A stretch of DNA of 8,561 nucleotides from Helicobacteraceae bacterium (GTDB taxonomy: Bacteria; Campylobacterota; Campylobacteria; Campylobacterales; Sulfurimonadaceae), in the NCBI GenBank assembly GCA_015488855.1, contig WFMY01000075.1, positions 1 to 8,561 on the forward strand, in the 5' to 3' direction. Position numbers and translations under genes: made by a program. The notes under the pieces were generated by a model. That model saw nothing but the letters and a program-made list of their open reading frames with translations. It did no database searches and was not told the origin of the DNA. Positions 1 through 7,338 of the stretch are shown here, one piece after another; positions within the stretch are counted from its first letter, which is position 1; every line of letters begins with the position of its first letter.

Positions 1-1117
1 CTGATTTACTTTCTATCAATACATCTAAATCACCCTCAAAACTTTTTCTAAATACAAGATTTTTCTCTCTTATAATATCCTCTATCTCATGGAGTCGCTT
101 TTTTGCAATTTTTCCGTTAACCTCTGGTTTCATAGTAGAAGAAGGAGTATTATCTCTTTTAGAATATGTAAAAGCATGAATATGAGTCAAGGGAAGATTG
201 AGTAGATTTGCTATTGCTTCAGCCCATATCTCTTCACTCTCACCAGGATGCCCTGCTATAAAGTCTGTCCCTATACTAAAACCTTTACTTGCTAAAAGTT
301 CAAAAAGTTCCTTATCTGTTTTGTATAGATTTCGTCTATTCATGAGTTTAAGCATCTTTGGTGAGGTATGTTGCAAAGCAATATGAAGATGTTTTTCAAG
401 CCAAGGTTCATCAAGAATCTCTAAAAATTCATCATCTATCTGGATAGGCTCTATACTGCCAAGCCGAATCCTCCTGACCCCACGAATCTGAGCCATTTTT
501 TTCATGAGTTTCGCTAAAGAGGTATCAGTTCGTTTTCCATAACTACCTACATTTGTACCAGTTAAGATGAACTCCCCAAAACCATTTAGGGCAAGTCTTT
601 TGATTTGTTCTAAGATGCGAGACTCATCCATGCTTCGTGCATCACCTCTAACAAAAGGTATGATGCAGTAAGAGCATCGAAAGTCACAACCCTCCTGAAT
701 CTTGATAAATGCCCTGCTCTTACCAACAAAATCATCTACAACACTTTCATCAACATAGTTTAAGTCGCCAGGATCATAAAAAGGTTTTTCTTTACTAAGA
801 AGTGTGTCTATTTTAAGTTTTTCACTTTGACCGAACACTCCATGAATCCGCCCACTTGCTAGTAAAGATTCACCTTTTGTATGCGCACCGCAACCTGTTA
901 AAAATATCTTTGCATCTGATTTTTTCTCTAGCTGAGAGATGTATGAACGAACATGTGTATCAGCTCCATTGGTCACTGTACAGGAGTTCAGAACTACGAC
1001 ATCTGCTTCTTCTTCAATCTGAGTGATTTCATACTCTTTAAGTGCACCCATCATCACTTGAGAATCATACAGATTTGTTCTACATCCAAATGTTTTAAAA
1101 TAAACTTTTTGTTTCAC
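1..1117 (-). CDS. mtaB: tRNA t6A37 methylthiotransferase MtaB, 3' end cut by the window
   Basis: A radical-SAM methylthiotransferase that would convert t6A37 to ms2t6A37 in tRNAs reading ANN codons. An unbroken frame of 372 codons runs to the left edge. The N-terminal MTTase domain has its three cluster cysteines at C12 (FGCRTN), C46 (NSCTVTN) and C76 (TGCGAH). The radical-SAM CxxxCxxC motif is EGCDFRCSYC, with C144, C148 and C151. The last visible residues (DLDVLIES) look like the start of the C-terminal TRAM domain, so roughly 40-70 residues should be missing. FGCRTN and the overall fit favour MtaB over MiaB or RimO. The start is GTG, directly after the stop of the channel gene; AGAGG lies 8 nt upstream inside that gene and no ATG precedes the conserved KVYFKTFGC stretch. 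The gene is probably translated from the aroB-mscS transcript. Confidence 0.95.
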   Translation of the reverse strand, partial: MKQKVYFKTFGCRTNLYDSQVMMGALKEYEITQIEEEADVVVLNSCTVTNGADTHVRSYISQLEKKSDAKIFLTGCGAHTKGESLLASGRIHGVFGQSEKLKIDTLLSKEKPFYDPGDLNYVDESVVDDFVGKSRAFIKIQEGCDFRCSYCIIPFVRGDARSMDESRILEQIKRLALNGFGEFILTGTNVGSYGKRTDTSLAKLMKKMAQIRGVRRIRLGSIEPIQIDDEFLEILDEPWLEKHLHIALQHTSPKMLKLMNRRNLYKTDKELFELLASKGFSIGTDFIAGHPGESEEIWAEAIANLLNLPLTHIHAFTYSKRDNTPSSTMKPEVNGKIAKKRLHEIEDIIREKNLVFRKSFEGDLDVLIESKS

Positions 1118-2749
1118 TTATACAACCTCTGAAGTGTCAAAAGGGGGCTCTTTTGGCTCACTAACAATATGAAGCTTTTGTGTAGGATAAGCGATGGTAA
1201 TATCATCCTCTGCATTAAACGCCTCTACAATCTCTACAGAAATAACACTTCTGAGTGTGAGTGTCGCATAAGCATTGGTCAGATACCACGAGTCTATGGA
1301 AATACCATTTGGCTCAATAAAAGAAAATATTCGTGGCTCTACATTTGTATTTTTAAGACTATAGTTAGTTCTGAGCTTGTTAAGCTGTTTTCTTGTTATA
1401 TCAGTATAACCCTTAGAATACTTCTTTACTATCTCTTTAGCTAGATGCATAGCTTTTTTGTGATTAGAATCAAAGGTTATAGTAAGATGCACTCCATCCC
1501 AGACAGTTTTGAGTGATGAGTGAGTATAATTTGCTATCATATTTGTGAAGATATAATTATTTGGTACAAATATAATCCTACCTGCTCGTCTATTTTTTGT
1601 AATAGCTGTGAGAGTAATATCTTCTAGTATGGTCATACGAAGAGGAGAGATATCCATAACATCACCAACATATTTCATACCATCCATATCTACACGGATT
1701 CTGTCCCCTACATGAATACTTCCACCAAAGACTATCACTAACCAGCCAAGTACACTCATAAACCAGTCTTTCATAGCGATGGCGATACCTGCCGACGCAA
1801 AACCTAAGATAGTGACTAAGTAGCCAACATTTTCCAAATAACTAAAAAATATTATTAAAACAACAATGGTGTATTTCGTAAAATTTATTGCTTTATTTGC
1901 CATATAAAAGCGTTCATTATCTGTAAAATATTTTTTAACTGCTATTTTAAGAAGTAAAAATATAAAAAAGACTATCAAGACTAAGACACCGATATTGACA
2001 AGTTTATAAACTTGAACTTCTATATCTTTGTTAATCTTCACTTCAAGAACTTCTACCCTTTTTTGATATACCTCGGCTGCGGCCGCTATGGTACTTAGAG
2101 CATTCTCAAATCTTTCTAATTGTCTTTTTTTTATTTTTTCTGATGCTACATATCTCCCCTTAGAATCTAACCTTTCTATATCTTTATAGATGTTTTGCTC
2201 TTTTTGCAATAACATAATAAGCTTTATCAACTCATTTTTTCGATTAACATACTCTTCATAATCAGCATTTATTTTTTTGATAAATGAGATACCAGAAAAA
2301 ATATCAAAAGGATTTGTGATTACTGGAGGTTCACCTATCTCAGGTGGTCGTAACAGATTAGAAAATGGTGATGCATTTTGCTCTTTAAGCTGTCCAACTT
2401 GAGATCTCAATATCTCCTCTTTTGAAAGAAGAGCATCTAGCTCCTCTTTTGCACCCTGTTTCCTTTTATTTCTTTTTAAATATTTAATTCTTTTTTTCAT
2501 CTTAGTAATATTTTGTGCCACATCCAAAGATGTTAAGTATGTAGCATAACTTTTCATCCAAACTGCTTCTTCAGAGATGCTTTGTTCTATCTCTTCTACA
2601 AGCGTGAGATACTGAGCAATCTTAAGCTCTTTTTGTGCTGCTATCTCTTTTTTCGTTGCCTCTAAATTTGAAGTCTTCTGAGTATCTGCAACTACCTGAG
2701 TAAAGGTCAGAGTAAAAAAAAGCAATAAAAAAAGAGGATATTTAAGCAT
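1118..2749 (-). CDS. MscS-family mechanosensitive ion channel with long N-terminal coiled-coil region
   Basis: An inner-membrane channel likely to open under membrane tension during hypo-osmotic shock. The first ~22 residues form a hydrophobic signal-type segment ending near VVADTQ. Residues ~30-125 and ~160-245 are highly charged and probably coiled-coil, presumably periplasmic. Transmembrane helices follow at about 249-270 and 288-307. A pore-helix region at about 309-342 (containing GFASAGIAIAMKDW) leads into GDRIRV and the MscS beta domain at 343-402 (VGDVMDISPLRMT, then IIFVPNN). The C-terminal alpha/beta cage domain ends near AYPTQKLHI, as in the family. At 543 aa it is larger than the minimal E. 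coli MscS (286 aa) because of the N-terminal extension. Its ATG lies inside the end of aroB, with an 8-bp ATGCTTAA overlap and no strong Shine-Dalgarno sequence, so translational coupling is likely. The gating stimulus and ion preference cannot be read from the sequence. Confidence 0.9.
   Translation of the reverse strand: MLKYPLFLLLFFTLTFTQVVADTQKTSNLEATKKEIAAQKELKIAQYLTLVEEIEQSISEEAVWMKSYATYLTSLDVAQNITKMKKRIKYLKRNKRKQGAKEELDALLSKEEILRSQVGQLKEQNASPFSNLLRPPEIGEPPVITNPFDIFSGISFIKKINADYEEYVNRKNELIKLIMLLQKEQNIYKDIERLDSKGRYVASEKIKKRQLERFENALSTIAAAAEVYQKRVEVLEVKINKDIEVQVYKLVNIGVLVLIVFFIFLLLKIAVKKYFTDNERFYMANKAINFTKYTIVVLIIFFSYLENVGYLVTILGFASAGIAIAMKDWFMSVLGWLVIVFGGSIHVGDRIRVDMDGMKYVGDVMDISPLRMTILEDITLTAITKNRRAGRIIFVPNNYIFTNMIANYTHSSLKTVWDGVHLTITFDSNHKKAMHLAKEIVKKYSKGYTDITRKQLNKLRTNYSLKNTNVEPRIFSFIEPNGISIDSWYLTNAYATLTLRSVISVEIVEAFNAEDDITIAYPTQKLHIVSEPKEPPFDTSEVV
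1126..1130 (-). promoter_or_regulatory. Ribosome binding site of mtaB inside the end of the channel gene
   Basis: On the minus strand AGAGG lies 8 nt before the GTG at 1117. It falls within the last codons of the upstream channel gene. It supports the GTG as the true start and indicates translation from a shared transcript. Confidence 0.6.
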
Positions 2750-3797
2750 CTACAGCACCAAATTTATTCAGCACATTTAAAAGAAGCGCCTTAGAACATT
2801 GATCAGTTATCTTAACATCACCAATGTTTTTTGGAACGATAAAAGTAATCGCAGAGTCTGAACTCTTTTTATCTAAGAAAAATGTTTCATAAAACAGTTC
2901 TACATCTTTTATCTTATAAGAAGTTGGTAAGTTATATTTTTGCAATAAAGATTTAACTGAACTTGCCTCATTCTTACTCATAAGTTGCATCTCAACTGCC
3001 AATTCATTTGCCATAACCATCCCGATAGCTACAGCTTCGCCATGCAGATAAGTCTTATAAGCTGTTTCATTTTCTATAACATGACCAAAAGTATGTCCAT
3101 AGTTTAGAGCTGCTCTTATACCATTTTCTTTTTCATCCAAAGCTACAACTTTTGCTTTCGTTTCAACTGCTTTTTGAATCACTTTTAAAAGTTCTGCCTC
3201 ATCTGAAAGATTTGCCTTTTTTAGGAAATCAAAAAAACTTTTATCGAAGGTTACTGCCATCTTAAGTATCTCTGCAACTCCAGCACTAAATTCTCTTGTT
3301 GGTAATGTAGATAAAAAATGATGGTCAATATAAACCGCTTTTGGTTGATGAAATGCGCCTACAAGGTTTTTTCCATAGCTGTTGTTCATTCCTGTCTTAC
3401 CACCAACACTTGCATCGACTTGAGAAAGTAGTGTTGTAGGTATCTGGATAAACTCTATCCCTCTTTGGTAGATACTCGCTGCATATCCAGTCATGTCACC
3501 TACCACACCACCACCAAAAGCTACAAGCATCGACTTACGATTAAACTGATGGTTAAAAAGTGATTCCAAAATAGTATCTATACTTGCTTGATTTTTATAC
3601 TCTTCACCATCTGGTACGGTGATGATATAAAGCTCTTTAGCACTTATCCTGTTGAGAAGATATCCAAGATGCAACCCTGAGACTTTAGGATTTGTGATGA
3701 TTGCTACTTTTTTGTCAAAGTGAAGCTTGGGGAGGGTGTCTATAGTTATATTATATGAGTTATCTATAGTTTTTACAAGGGGGATGTTTACCTGCAT
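2742..3797 (-). CDS. aroB: 3-dehydroquinate synthase
   Basis: A cytoplasmic, NAD- and metal-dependent enzyme for step 2 of the shikimate pathway, converting DAHP to 3-dehydroquinate. At 351 aa it has the usual length of the family. The NAD-binding glycine motif GGGVVGD is at 95-101. The substrate-binding stretch runs from about 119 to 152 (PTTLLSQVDASVGGKTG, then KNLVGAFHQP). The expected metal ligands are E176 (AGVAEILK), H235 (NYGHTFGH) and H252 (LHGEAVAIG). The start is the ATG at 3797, with a weak TGGA about 8 nt upstream. It is the first gene of the compact aroB-mscS-mtaB group and is preceded by a 130-bp AT-rich spacer that probably holds its promoter. I recall the same order in Campylobacter jejuni and Helicobacter pylori. 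Nothing in the sequence looks damaged. Confidence 0.97.
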   Translation of the reverse strand: MQVNIPLVKTIDNSYNITIDTLPKLHFDKKVAIITNPKVSGLHLGYLLNRISAKELYIITVPDGEEYKNQASIDTILESLFNHQFNRKSMLVAFGGGVVGDMTGYAASIYQRGIEFIQIPTTLLSQVDASVGGKTGMNNSYGKNLVGAFHQPKAVYIDHHFLSTLPTREFSAGVAEILKMAVTFDKSFFDFLKKANLSDEAELLKVIQKAVETKAKVVALDEKENGIRAALNYGHTFGHVIENETAYKTYLHGEAVAIGMVMANELAVEMQLMSKNEASSVKSLLQKYNLPTSYKIKDVELFYETFFLDKKSSDSAITFIVPKNIGDVKITDQCSKALLLNVLNKFGAVDA

Positions 3798-3825
3798 CAG
3801 ATTATTCCAATATTAGTTTATTATT

Positions 3826-3831
3826 TTTATA
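3826..3831 (-). promoter_or_regulatory. aroB: Possible -10 box of the aroB promoter
   Basis: TATAAA on the minus strand lies 28 nt before the aroB ATG. An eight-T run at 3842-3849 is upstream of it. Campylobacterota sigma-70 promoters typically have a -10 box with upstream T-rich stretches rather than a -35 hexamer, which fits. The region is so AT-rich that a chance match is quite possible. Confidence 0.3.
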
Positions 3832-3868
3832 AATAGTACTTAAAAAAAACTAATAAACTCCTAAATTT

Positions 3869-3928
3869 AACCCAAACTATGCAATAAAAATTTCTAAAAT
3901 TTGCCTATGCTTATATATAATTTGGGTT
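3869..3928. repeat. Distant 8-bp inverted repeat in the spacer between the RCK gene and aroB
   Basis: AACCCAAA at 3869-3876 is the exact reverse complement of TTTGGGTT at 3921-3928, with 44 nt between the arms. The right arm touches the stop codon of the RCK-domain gene. GCAA (3881-3884) and TTGC (3901-3904) could add a short inner pairing. These are the only G/C-rich blocks in the spacer. There is no T-run directly after the downstream arm, so this is not a standard intrinsic terminator. It may be an operator, a weak RNA fold or chance. Confidence 0.35.
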
Positions 3929-5334
3929 TAAAGCTGCACAGGTATAAAGATCTGATGATAATCATCTAATTTATGATAAAGTCTTTCACTGTCAGTTGAA
4001 AAAAGGGAATAAAATCTACTTTTTGTTAACTTATAAGTAAAAGGTAAGATTTGAATAAAATCTTTCTTTTGTCTTAAAACTTGTATGGAGTTTTCACTAT
4101 CTTCTACTATCTTAATACTTTTTGAAAATATAGTTGAGAGATTGTTAAAATGTTCTATTACCTCCTCTTTTTGCCCTTGGTGCTCATTTATATAGTTATG
4201 TATCTCTATGTTAAAGCCCATCTGTTCAGATATATCATAGATAGTAGCCGATATTTTTTCTAAGTCTTTGTTGTCAGATAAGATAACACAAGCTTCTTTT
4301 ACAGCAGAAAAAGACTTATCTGATATTTTTAGAACAGGCACATGGGCTTCATAGAGCATATCTCTTGTTTTAGTGTCTCTAAAAATCTCTTTAGAGACTA
4401 CAACAAGCCCAATATGAAGATTTTTTATATCATTAAAAAAAGTATTTTCTAGAGTGACGCTATCATACTTGATATCAACAATAATATTGTCCCCCCCATA
4501 CTCTTTTATATGCGATACGATACCTATATTTGATGGATTCACAATCTTAATATAAAGGTTATGTTTAAACTTTTTATGAGCAAATACAGCACGCCTTACC
4601 AAGTCTTCTATAGTATGTTTATTTATATGATCCATATCAATGTAGAGGTATAGATTTGAACCAAAAGGTTCAGGAAATTGTCCAAGTTCCCTTTTTATAG
4701 CACGATATACAGACTTTAATACACTTGGTTCACCAACAAGGACAAGCAAATCATTTGGTTGAATCATCCGTCTTCTTGAGGGCATGATAAGTTTTCTGTT
4801 TCTATAAATAGCTACAATACGCCAATTTTTCTGTGCGATTGCACCAATATGTCGATACACAAAAGAGCTTCCAAAAGGTACAAGTACCTCCATTATCTCA
4901 CCCTCTCCAATACCAACATTTTGGGCTATCACAGGGACATTTGGAAGATAATCTAAGAGTCTTGAAGCTATGATTTCATTGGAGTTCATCATCATAGTGT
5001 CAACATCATCATTTTGTAAATCCCAATTATTTAAAAAGACTACACGAAGATGATTTTTTATAGAGCGAATATTTTTAAGTGATTCTAGGGCATCTTGCTT
5101 GTCATCCATAGAGATGATAACTTGAACAAATTCCATTTTTAAAAGATTTGAAAGTTTGTAAAATGAAGTTGGGTCAAATTCATAAAACTTAAAACGAGCA
5201 GGAGAAGCATCTTTATACTCTACTTTTTTTGTTTGTACTACATAATAAATATTTTCTGAAGTATAAGTCTGTATAACCCTACGAATGAAGTTGTCACCCG
5301 TAGCACCACCACTTATTATTAATATTTTTTTCAC
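3928..5334 (-). CDS. RCK_C (TrkA-C) domain protein, COG3400-like, function unknown
   Basis: A 468-aa protein without any transmembrane segment or signal peptide, so likely cytoplasmic. Residues 1-~125 look like a Rossmann-type TrkA-N/RCK fold (KKILIISGG start, then alternating strands and helices), but the glycine motif is degenerate: GGATGDNF instead of GxGxxG. Residues ~140-215 match an RCK_C domain (EGEIMEVLVPFGSSFVYRHI, then RRMIQPNDLLVLVGEP), which in K+ transporters binds small ligands. Residues ~226-468 are alpha/beta-like but unrecognised; a resemblance to universal stress protein folds is only my impression. It may regulate ion flux in trans, yet no K+ channel or transporter gene is adjacent. 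The start is GTG (gtgaaaaaaatattaat); no good Shine-Dalgarno sequence is visible. It lies 29 bp after recQ. A G7 tract occurs at codons 280-282. I recall this family as Campylobacterota-associated, which should be verified. Confidence 0.75.
   Translation of the reverse strand: MKKILIISGGATGDNFIRRVIQTYTSENIYYVVQTKKVEYKDASPARFKFYEFDPTSFYKLSNLLKMEFVQVIISMDDKQDALESLKNIRSIKNHLRVVFLNNWDLQNDDVDTMMMNSNEIIASRLLDYLPNVPVIAQNVGIGEGEIMEVLVPFGSSFVYRHIGAIAQKNWRIVAIYRNRKLIMPSRRRMIQPNDLLVLVGEPSVLKSVYRAIKRELGQFPEPFGSNLYLYIDMDHINKHTIEDLVRRAVFAHKKFKHNLYIKIVNPSNIGIVSHIKEYGGDNIIVDIKYDSVTLENTFFNDIKNLHIGLVVVSKEIFRDTKTRDMLYEAHVPVLKISDKSFSAVKEACVILSDNKDLEKISATIYDISEQMGFNIEIHNYINEHQGQKEEVIEHFNNLSTIFSKSIKIVEDSENSIQVLRQKKDFIQILPFTYKLTKSRFYSLFSTDSERLYHKLDDYHQIFIPVQL
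4491..4497 (-). repeat. Seven-G homopolymer tract inside the RCK-domain gene
   Basis: The minus strand reads TAT GGG GGG GAC here, giving Y279-G280-G281-D282. It is the longest G or C run I noticed in this AT-rich window; the others are five bases or fewer. One extra G would lead to a TGA after residue 286. One fewer G would lead to a TAG after residue 294. Either slip removes the C-terminal domain and leaves the TrkA-N/RCK_C half. Confidence 0.8.
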
Positions 5335-5357
5335 TCTTGTCGCTTTATTTTTTGTGT

Positions 5358-5363
5358 ATTATA
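5358..5363 (-). promoter_or_regulatory. Possible -10 box for the RCK-domain gene
   Basis: A perfect TATAAT on the minus strand begins immediately after the TGA stop of recQ and lies 23 nt before the GTG start. No recognisable -35 hexamer is present, which is common for Campylobacterota promoters. It suggests that the RCK-domain gene can be transcribed independently of recQ, with a leader of roughly 15-20 nt. Confidence 0.35.
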
Positions 5364-7142
5364 TCAGTTTTTAAGCTCATTGCATAGTTTTAAAAACTCA
5401 GTACCATATCTTTCAAACTTTACTTCACCTACCCCATTCACATCCATGGCTTCATCTTTTGTAAGAGGTAGTTTATTGGCAAAGTCAACAAGAGTCTTAT
5501 CTGAAAAGACTATGTAAGCGGGAACTTCTTCTCTTGAAGATATCTCACGCCTAAGTTGTCTAAATCTTTCAAAAACTGAGTCATCAACATCTCTGATAGG
5601 CTCTTTTTTACGCTCTTTTTTCACACTTTGAAGTTTGATAGAGTCTATAAATACTGCAACCTTAGCTTTGAGTATCTCTAAACCATCTAAAGTTATCTTG
5701 ACACTTTTAAACTCTCCAACAACAAGAGCATCTAGCTCAAAAAGTCTTTCACTTACCGCCACCCATGCATCTTTACTTAGATCACTTCCTATCCCATACA
5801 CAGAAAGTTTCTCATGGTTAAATTGATAAATTTTTTGATTTTTAGAACCACGGAGTACATCAATAATATGATTTATTCCAAATTTTTGTTCACATCTATA
5901 AATGGCAGAGAGCATTTTCATGGCATTTTGCTGTATATCTAGCATCTCAATATCATCTCTTTTGCAACTATCACACATATCTCCACATACCTCTATCTCA
6001 TCATCAAAATAGTTTGCAATTTTTTGATGTCGGCACTCACTAGAGTTTGCAAAACTATACATTTTACTTAGTTTTATATACATAAGATTTTTATACTCAT
6101 TATTGTCCAAATCATCAATAAGTCTTCGGCGATTTATCTCATCTGCTTTTGTGTAAAGAAGTAAGGTTTCTGAGAGGAGCCCATCACGACCCGCACGACC
6201 TATCTCTTGATAGTAATTTTCCATAGTTTTTGGCATACTCATATGGACTACAAAACGAATATTTGATTTATCTATGCCCATACCAAAAGCGATAGTCGCT
6301 ACCACGATATCTATCTCTTCAAATACAAATTTTTTATATACACTATTGCGGACATCATTTGGTAATCCAGCATGATAAGCTCCAACTCGGTAACCCTGAC
6401 TTGAGAGAAACTCTGCAGTAGCCTCTACATCTTTTCTACTAAAGGCATAAACAATACCACACTCTTTTTGATGCTTTTGTAAAAAATTAAGAAGTTGATT
6501 TCGTCCATTTGAAACTCTTTTATGGGAGTTGATTGTAAGATTATCTCGAAGTGTTTTCCCTCGGAGTTCCACGGCATCATCTAAACGGAGTGAGTGGACA
6601 ATATCTTCTTGAACTTTATGAGTTGCAGTTGCTGTAAAAGCGGCTATAGAGACATCTGGAAATCTACGCTTTAGCTGAGAGAGGTTACGATAATCTGCAC
6701 GAAATTCATGCCCCCATTCACTAACACAATGTGCTTCATCTATCACAAAAAAGTTTATGTTTATTCTTTGCAACAACTCTATAAAGCCATTGGCTCCAAG
6801 ACGCTCAGGGGCAATATAGAGTAATTTAATCTCATTATGTAAAAGTTTTGTAATGATCTCTTGAATCTCTTTGGAACTTTGAGATGAGTTAATCATTTCT
6901 GCTTCTATCGCATTGTTTTTTAAGGAGGTAACTTGATCTTGCATCAGTGCGATAAGAGGGGAGATAACTATAGTTGTTCCATCCATCACTAAAGAGGGAA
7001 GTTGATAACACAAAGATTTACCACCACCAGTAGGTAAAATTGTAAGAAGATCCTTCTTTTGGAGGATGGCATCTATTGCATCTTGCTGAAATTCTCGAAA
7101 GCTATCATGTCCAAAAACTTTTTTTAGAATTTTTTCTACCAT
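5364..7142 (-). CDS. recQ: ATP-dependent DNA helicase RecQ
   Basis: A 3'-5' superfamily-2 helicase for recombination and stalled-fork processing. At 592 aa it has close to the E. coli RecQ length (609). Motif 0 is FREFQQDAI at 15-23. Walker A is LPTGGGKS at 36-43 with K42. The DEAH box is at 135-138, followed by the RecQ aromatic-rich loop CVSEWGHEFR. Motif III is AFTATAT at 168-174, motif V is FGMGIDK at 286-292, and motif VI is QEIGRAGRDG at 312-321. Four zinc ligands occur at C370, C386, C390 and C393, followed by a winged-helix region and a C-terminal HRDC domain at about 520-587 (FERFRQLRREIS to VNGVGEVKFERYG). The ATG shares one base with the stop of the small upstream gene (TAATG), indicating coupled translation. 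All catalytic motifs are intact, so it should be active. Confidence 0.97.
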   Translation of the reverse strand: MVEKILKKVFGHDSFREFQQDAIDAILQKKDLLTILPTGGGKSLCYQLPSLVMDGTTIVISPLIALMQDQVTSLKNNAIEAEMINSSQSSKEIQEIITKLLHNEIKLLYIAPERLGANGFIELLQRININFFVIDEAHCVSEWGHEFRADYRNLSQLKRRFPDVSIAAFTATATHKVQEDIVHSLRLDDAVELRGKTLRDNLTINSHKRVSNGRNQLLNFLQKHQKECGIVYAFSRKDVEATAEFLSSQGYRVGAYHAGLPNDVRNSVYKKFVFEEIDIVVATIAFGMGIDKSNIRFVVHMSMPKTMENYYQEIGRAGRDGLLSETLLLYTKADEINRRRLIDDLDNNEYKNLMYIKLSKMYSFANSSECRHQKIANYFDDEIEVCGDMCDSCKRDDIEMLDIQQNAMKMLSAIYRCEQKFGINHIIDVLRGSKNQKIYQFNHEKLSVYGIGSDLSKDAWVAVSERLFELDALVVGEFKSVKITLDGLEILKAKVAVFIDSIKLQSVKKERKKEPIRDVDDSVFERFRQLRREISSREEVPAYIVFSDKTLVDFANKLPLTKDEAMDVNGVGEVKFERYGTEFLKLCNELKN

Positions 7143-7333
7143 TAAAGTCCAAAAACCTTTTGCAAGAATCCTTTTTTCGGCTCAGGTTTTTTATACTCAA
7201 TAACTACACCATCATAATTTGGGTCACCATTTTCAAATATAGCTTTTGGAAGTTTTTCAACTTTCTTTCTTGGTTTGCCATCTTCAATATATCCACTATC
7301 TTTACTTCCTGTAGCTCCATGAGGTATGCACAC
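7142..7333 (-). CDS. Small charged protein of unknown function, coupled to recQ
   Basis: A 63-codon gene starting at GTG and ending in TAATG, so its stop overlaps the recQ ATG by one base. A good Shine-Dalgarno sequence (AAAGGGAG) lies 5 nt before the GTG, and a TATAAT box lies 30 nt before it; together these make a real gene likely. The product starts MCIPHGATGSKDSGY, is rich in Lys, Pro and Gly, and ends PEPKKGFLQKVFGL, a basic-amphipathic tail. It has no transmembrane segment, no signal peptide and only one cysteine, so no zinc-finger pattern. I recognise no family. Its placement suggests either a RecQ-associated small protein or a leader gene that sets recQ translation; neither is shown. 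The frame stays open upstream of the GTG, but only with non-standard starts. Confidence 0.7.
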   Translation of the reverse strand: MCIPHGATGSKDSGYIEDGKPRKKVEKLPKAIFENGDPNYDGVVIEYKKPEPKKGFLQKVFGL

Positions 7334-7338
7334 AACAA

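Noticed and set aside
198..386. Plus-strand open frame of 62 codons
   Set aside because: It lies wholly inside the mtaB radical-SAM region on the other strand, and its product is low-complexity (Ser/Leu/Ile-rich) with no family features.
1169..1444. Plus-strand open frame of 91 codons
   Set aside because: It is antisense to the conserved C-terminal domain of the MscS-family gene, with no ribosome site or recognisable product.
2081..2095. GC-rich GCGGCCGC block in the channel gene
   Set aside because: It simply encodes a short alanine run (residues 222-225) within the coiled-coil region. It looks striking only because the genome is A/T-rich.
5635..5826. Plus-strand open frame of 63 codons
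   Set aside because: It is a shadow of the recQ winged-helix region, which is clearly coding on the minus strand.
5364..7333. recQ plus small gene as an anti-phage defence system
   Set aside because: RecQ here has the standard housekeeping domain set (helicase, zinc, winged-helix, HRDC). No nuclease, toxin or mobile-element gene is nearby, and the small protein has no defence-related motif.
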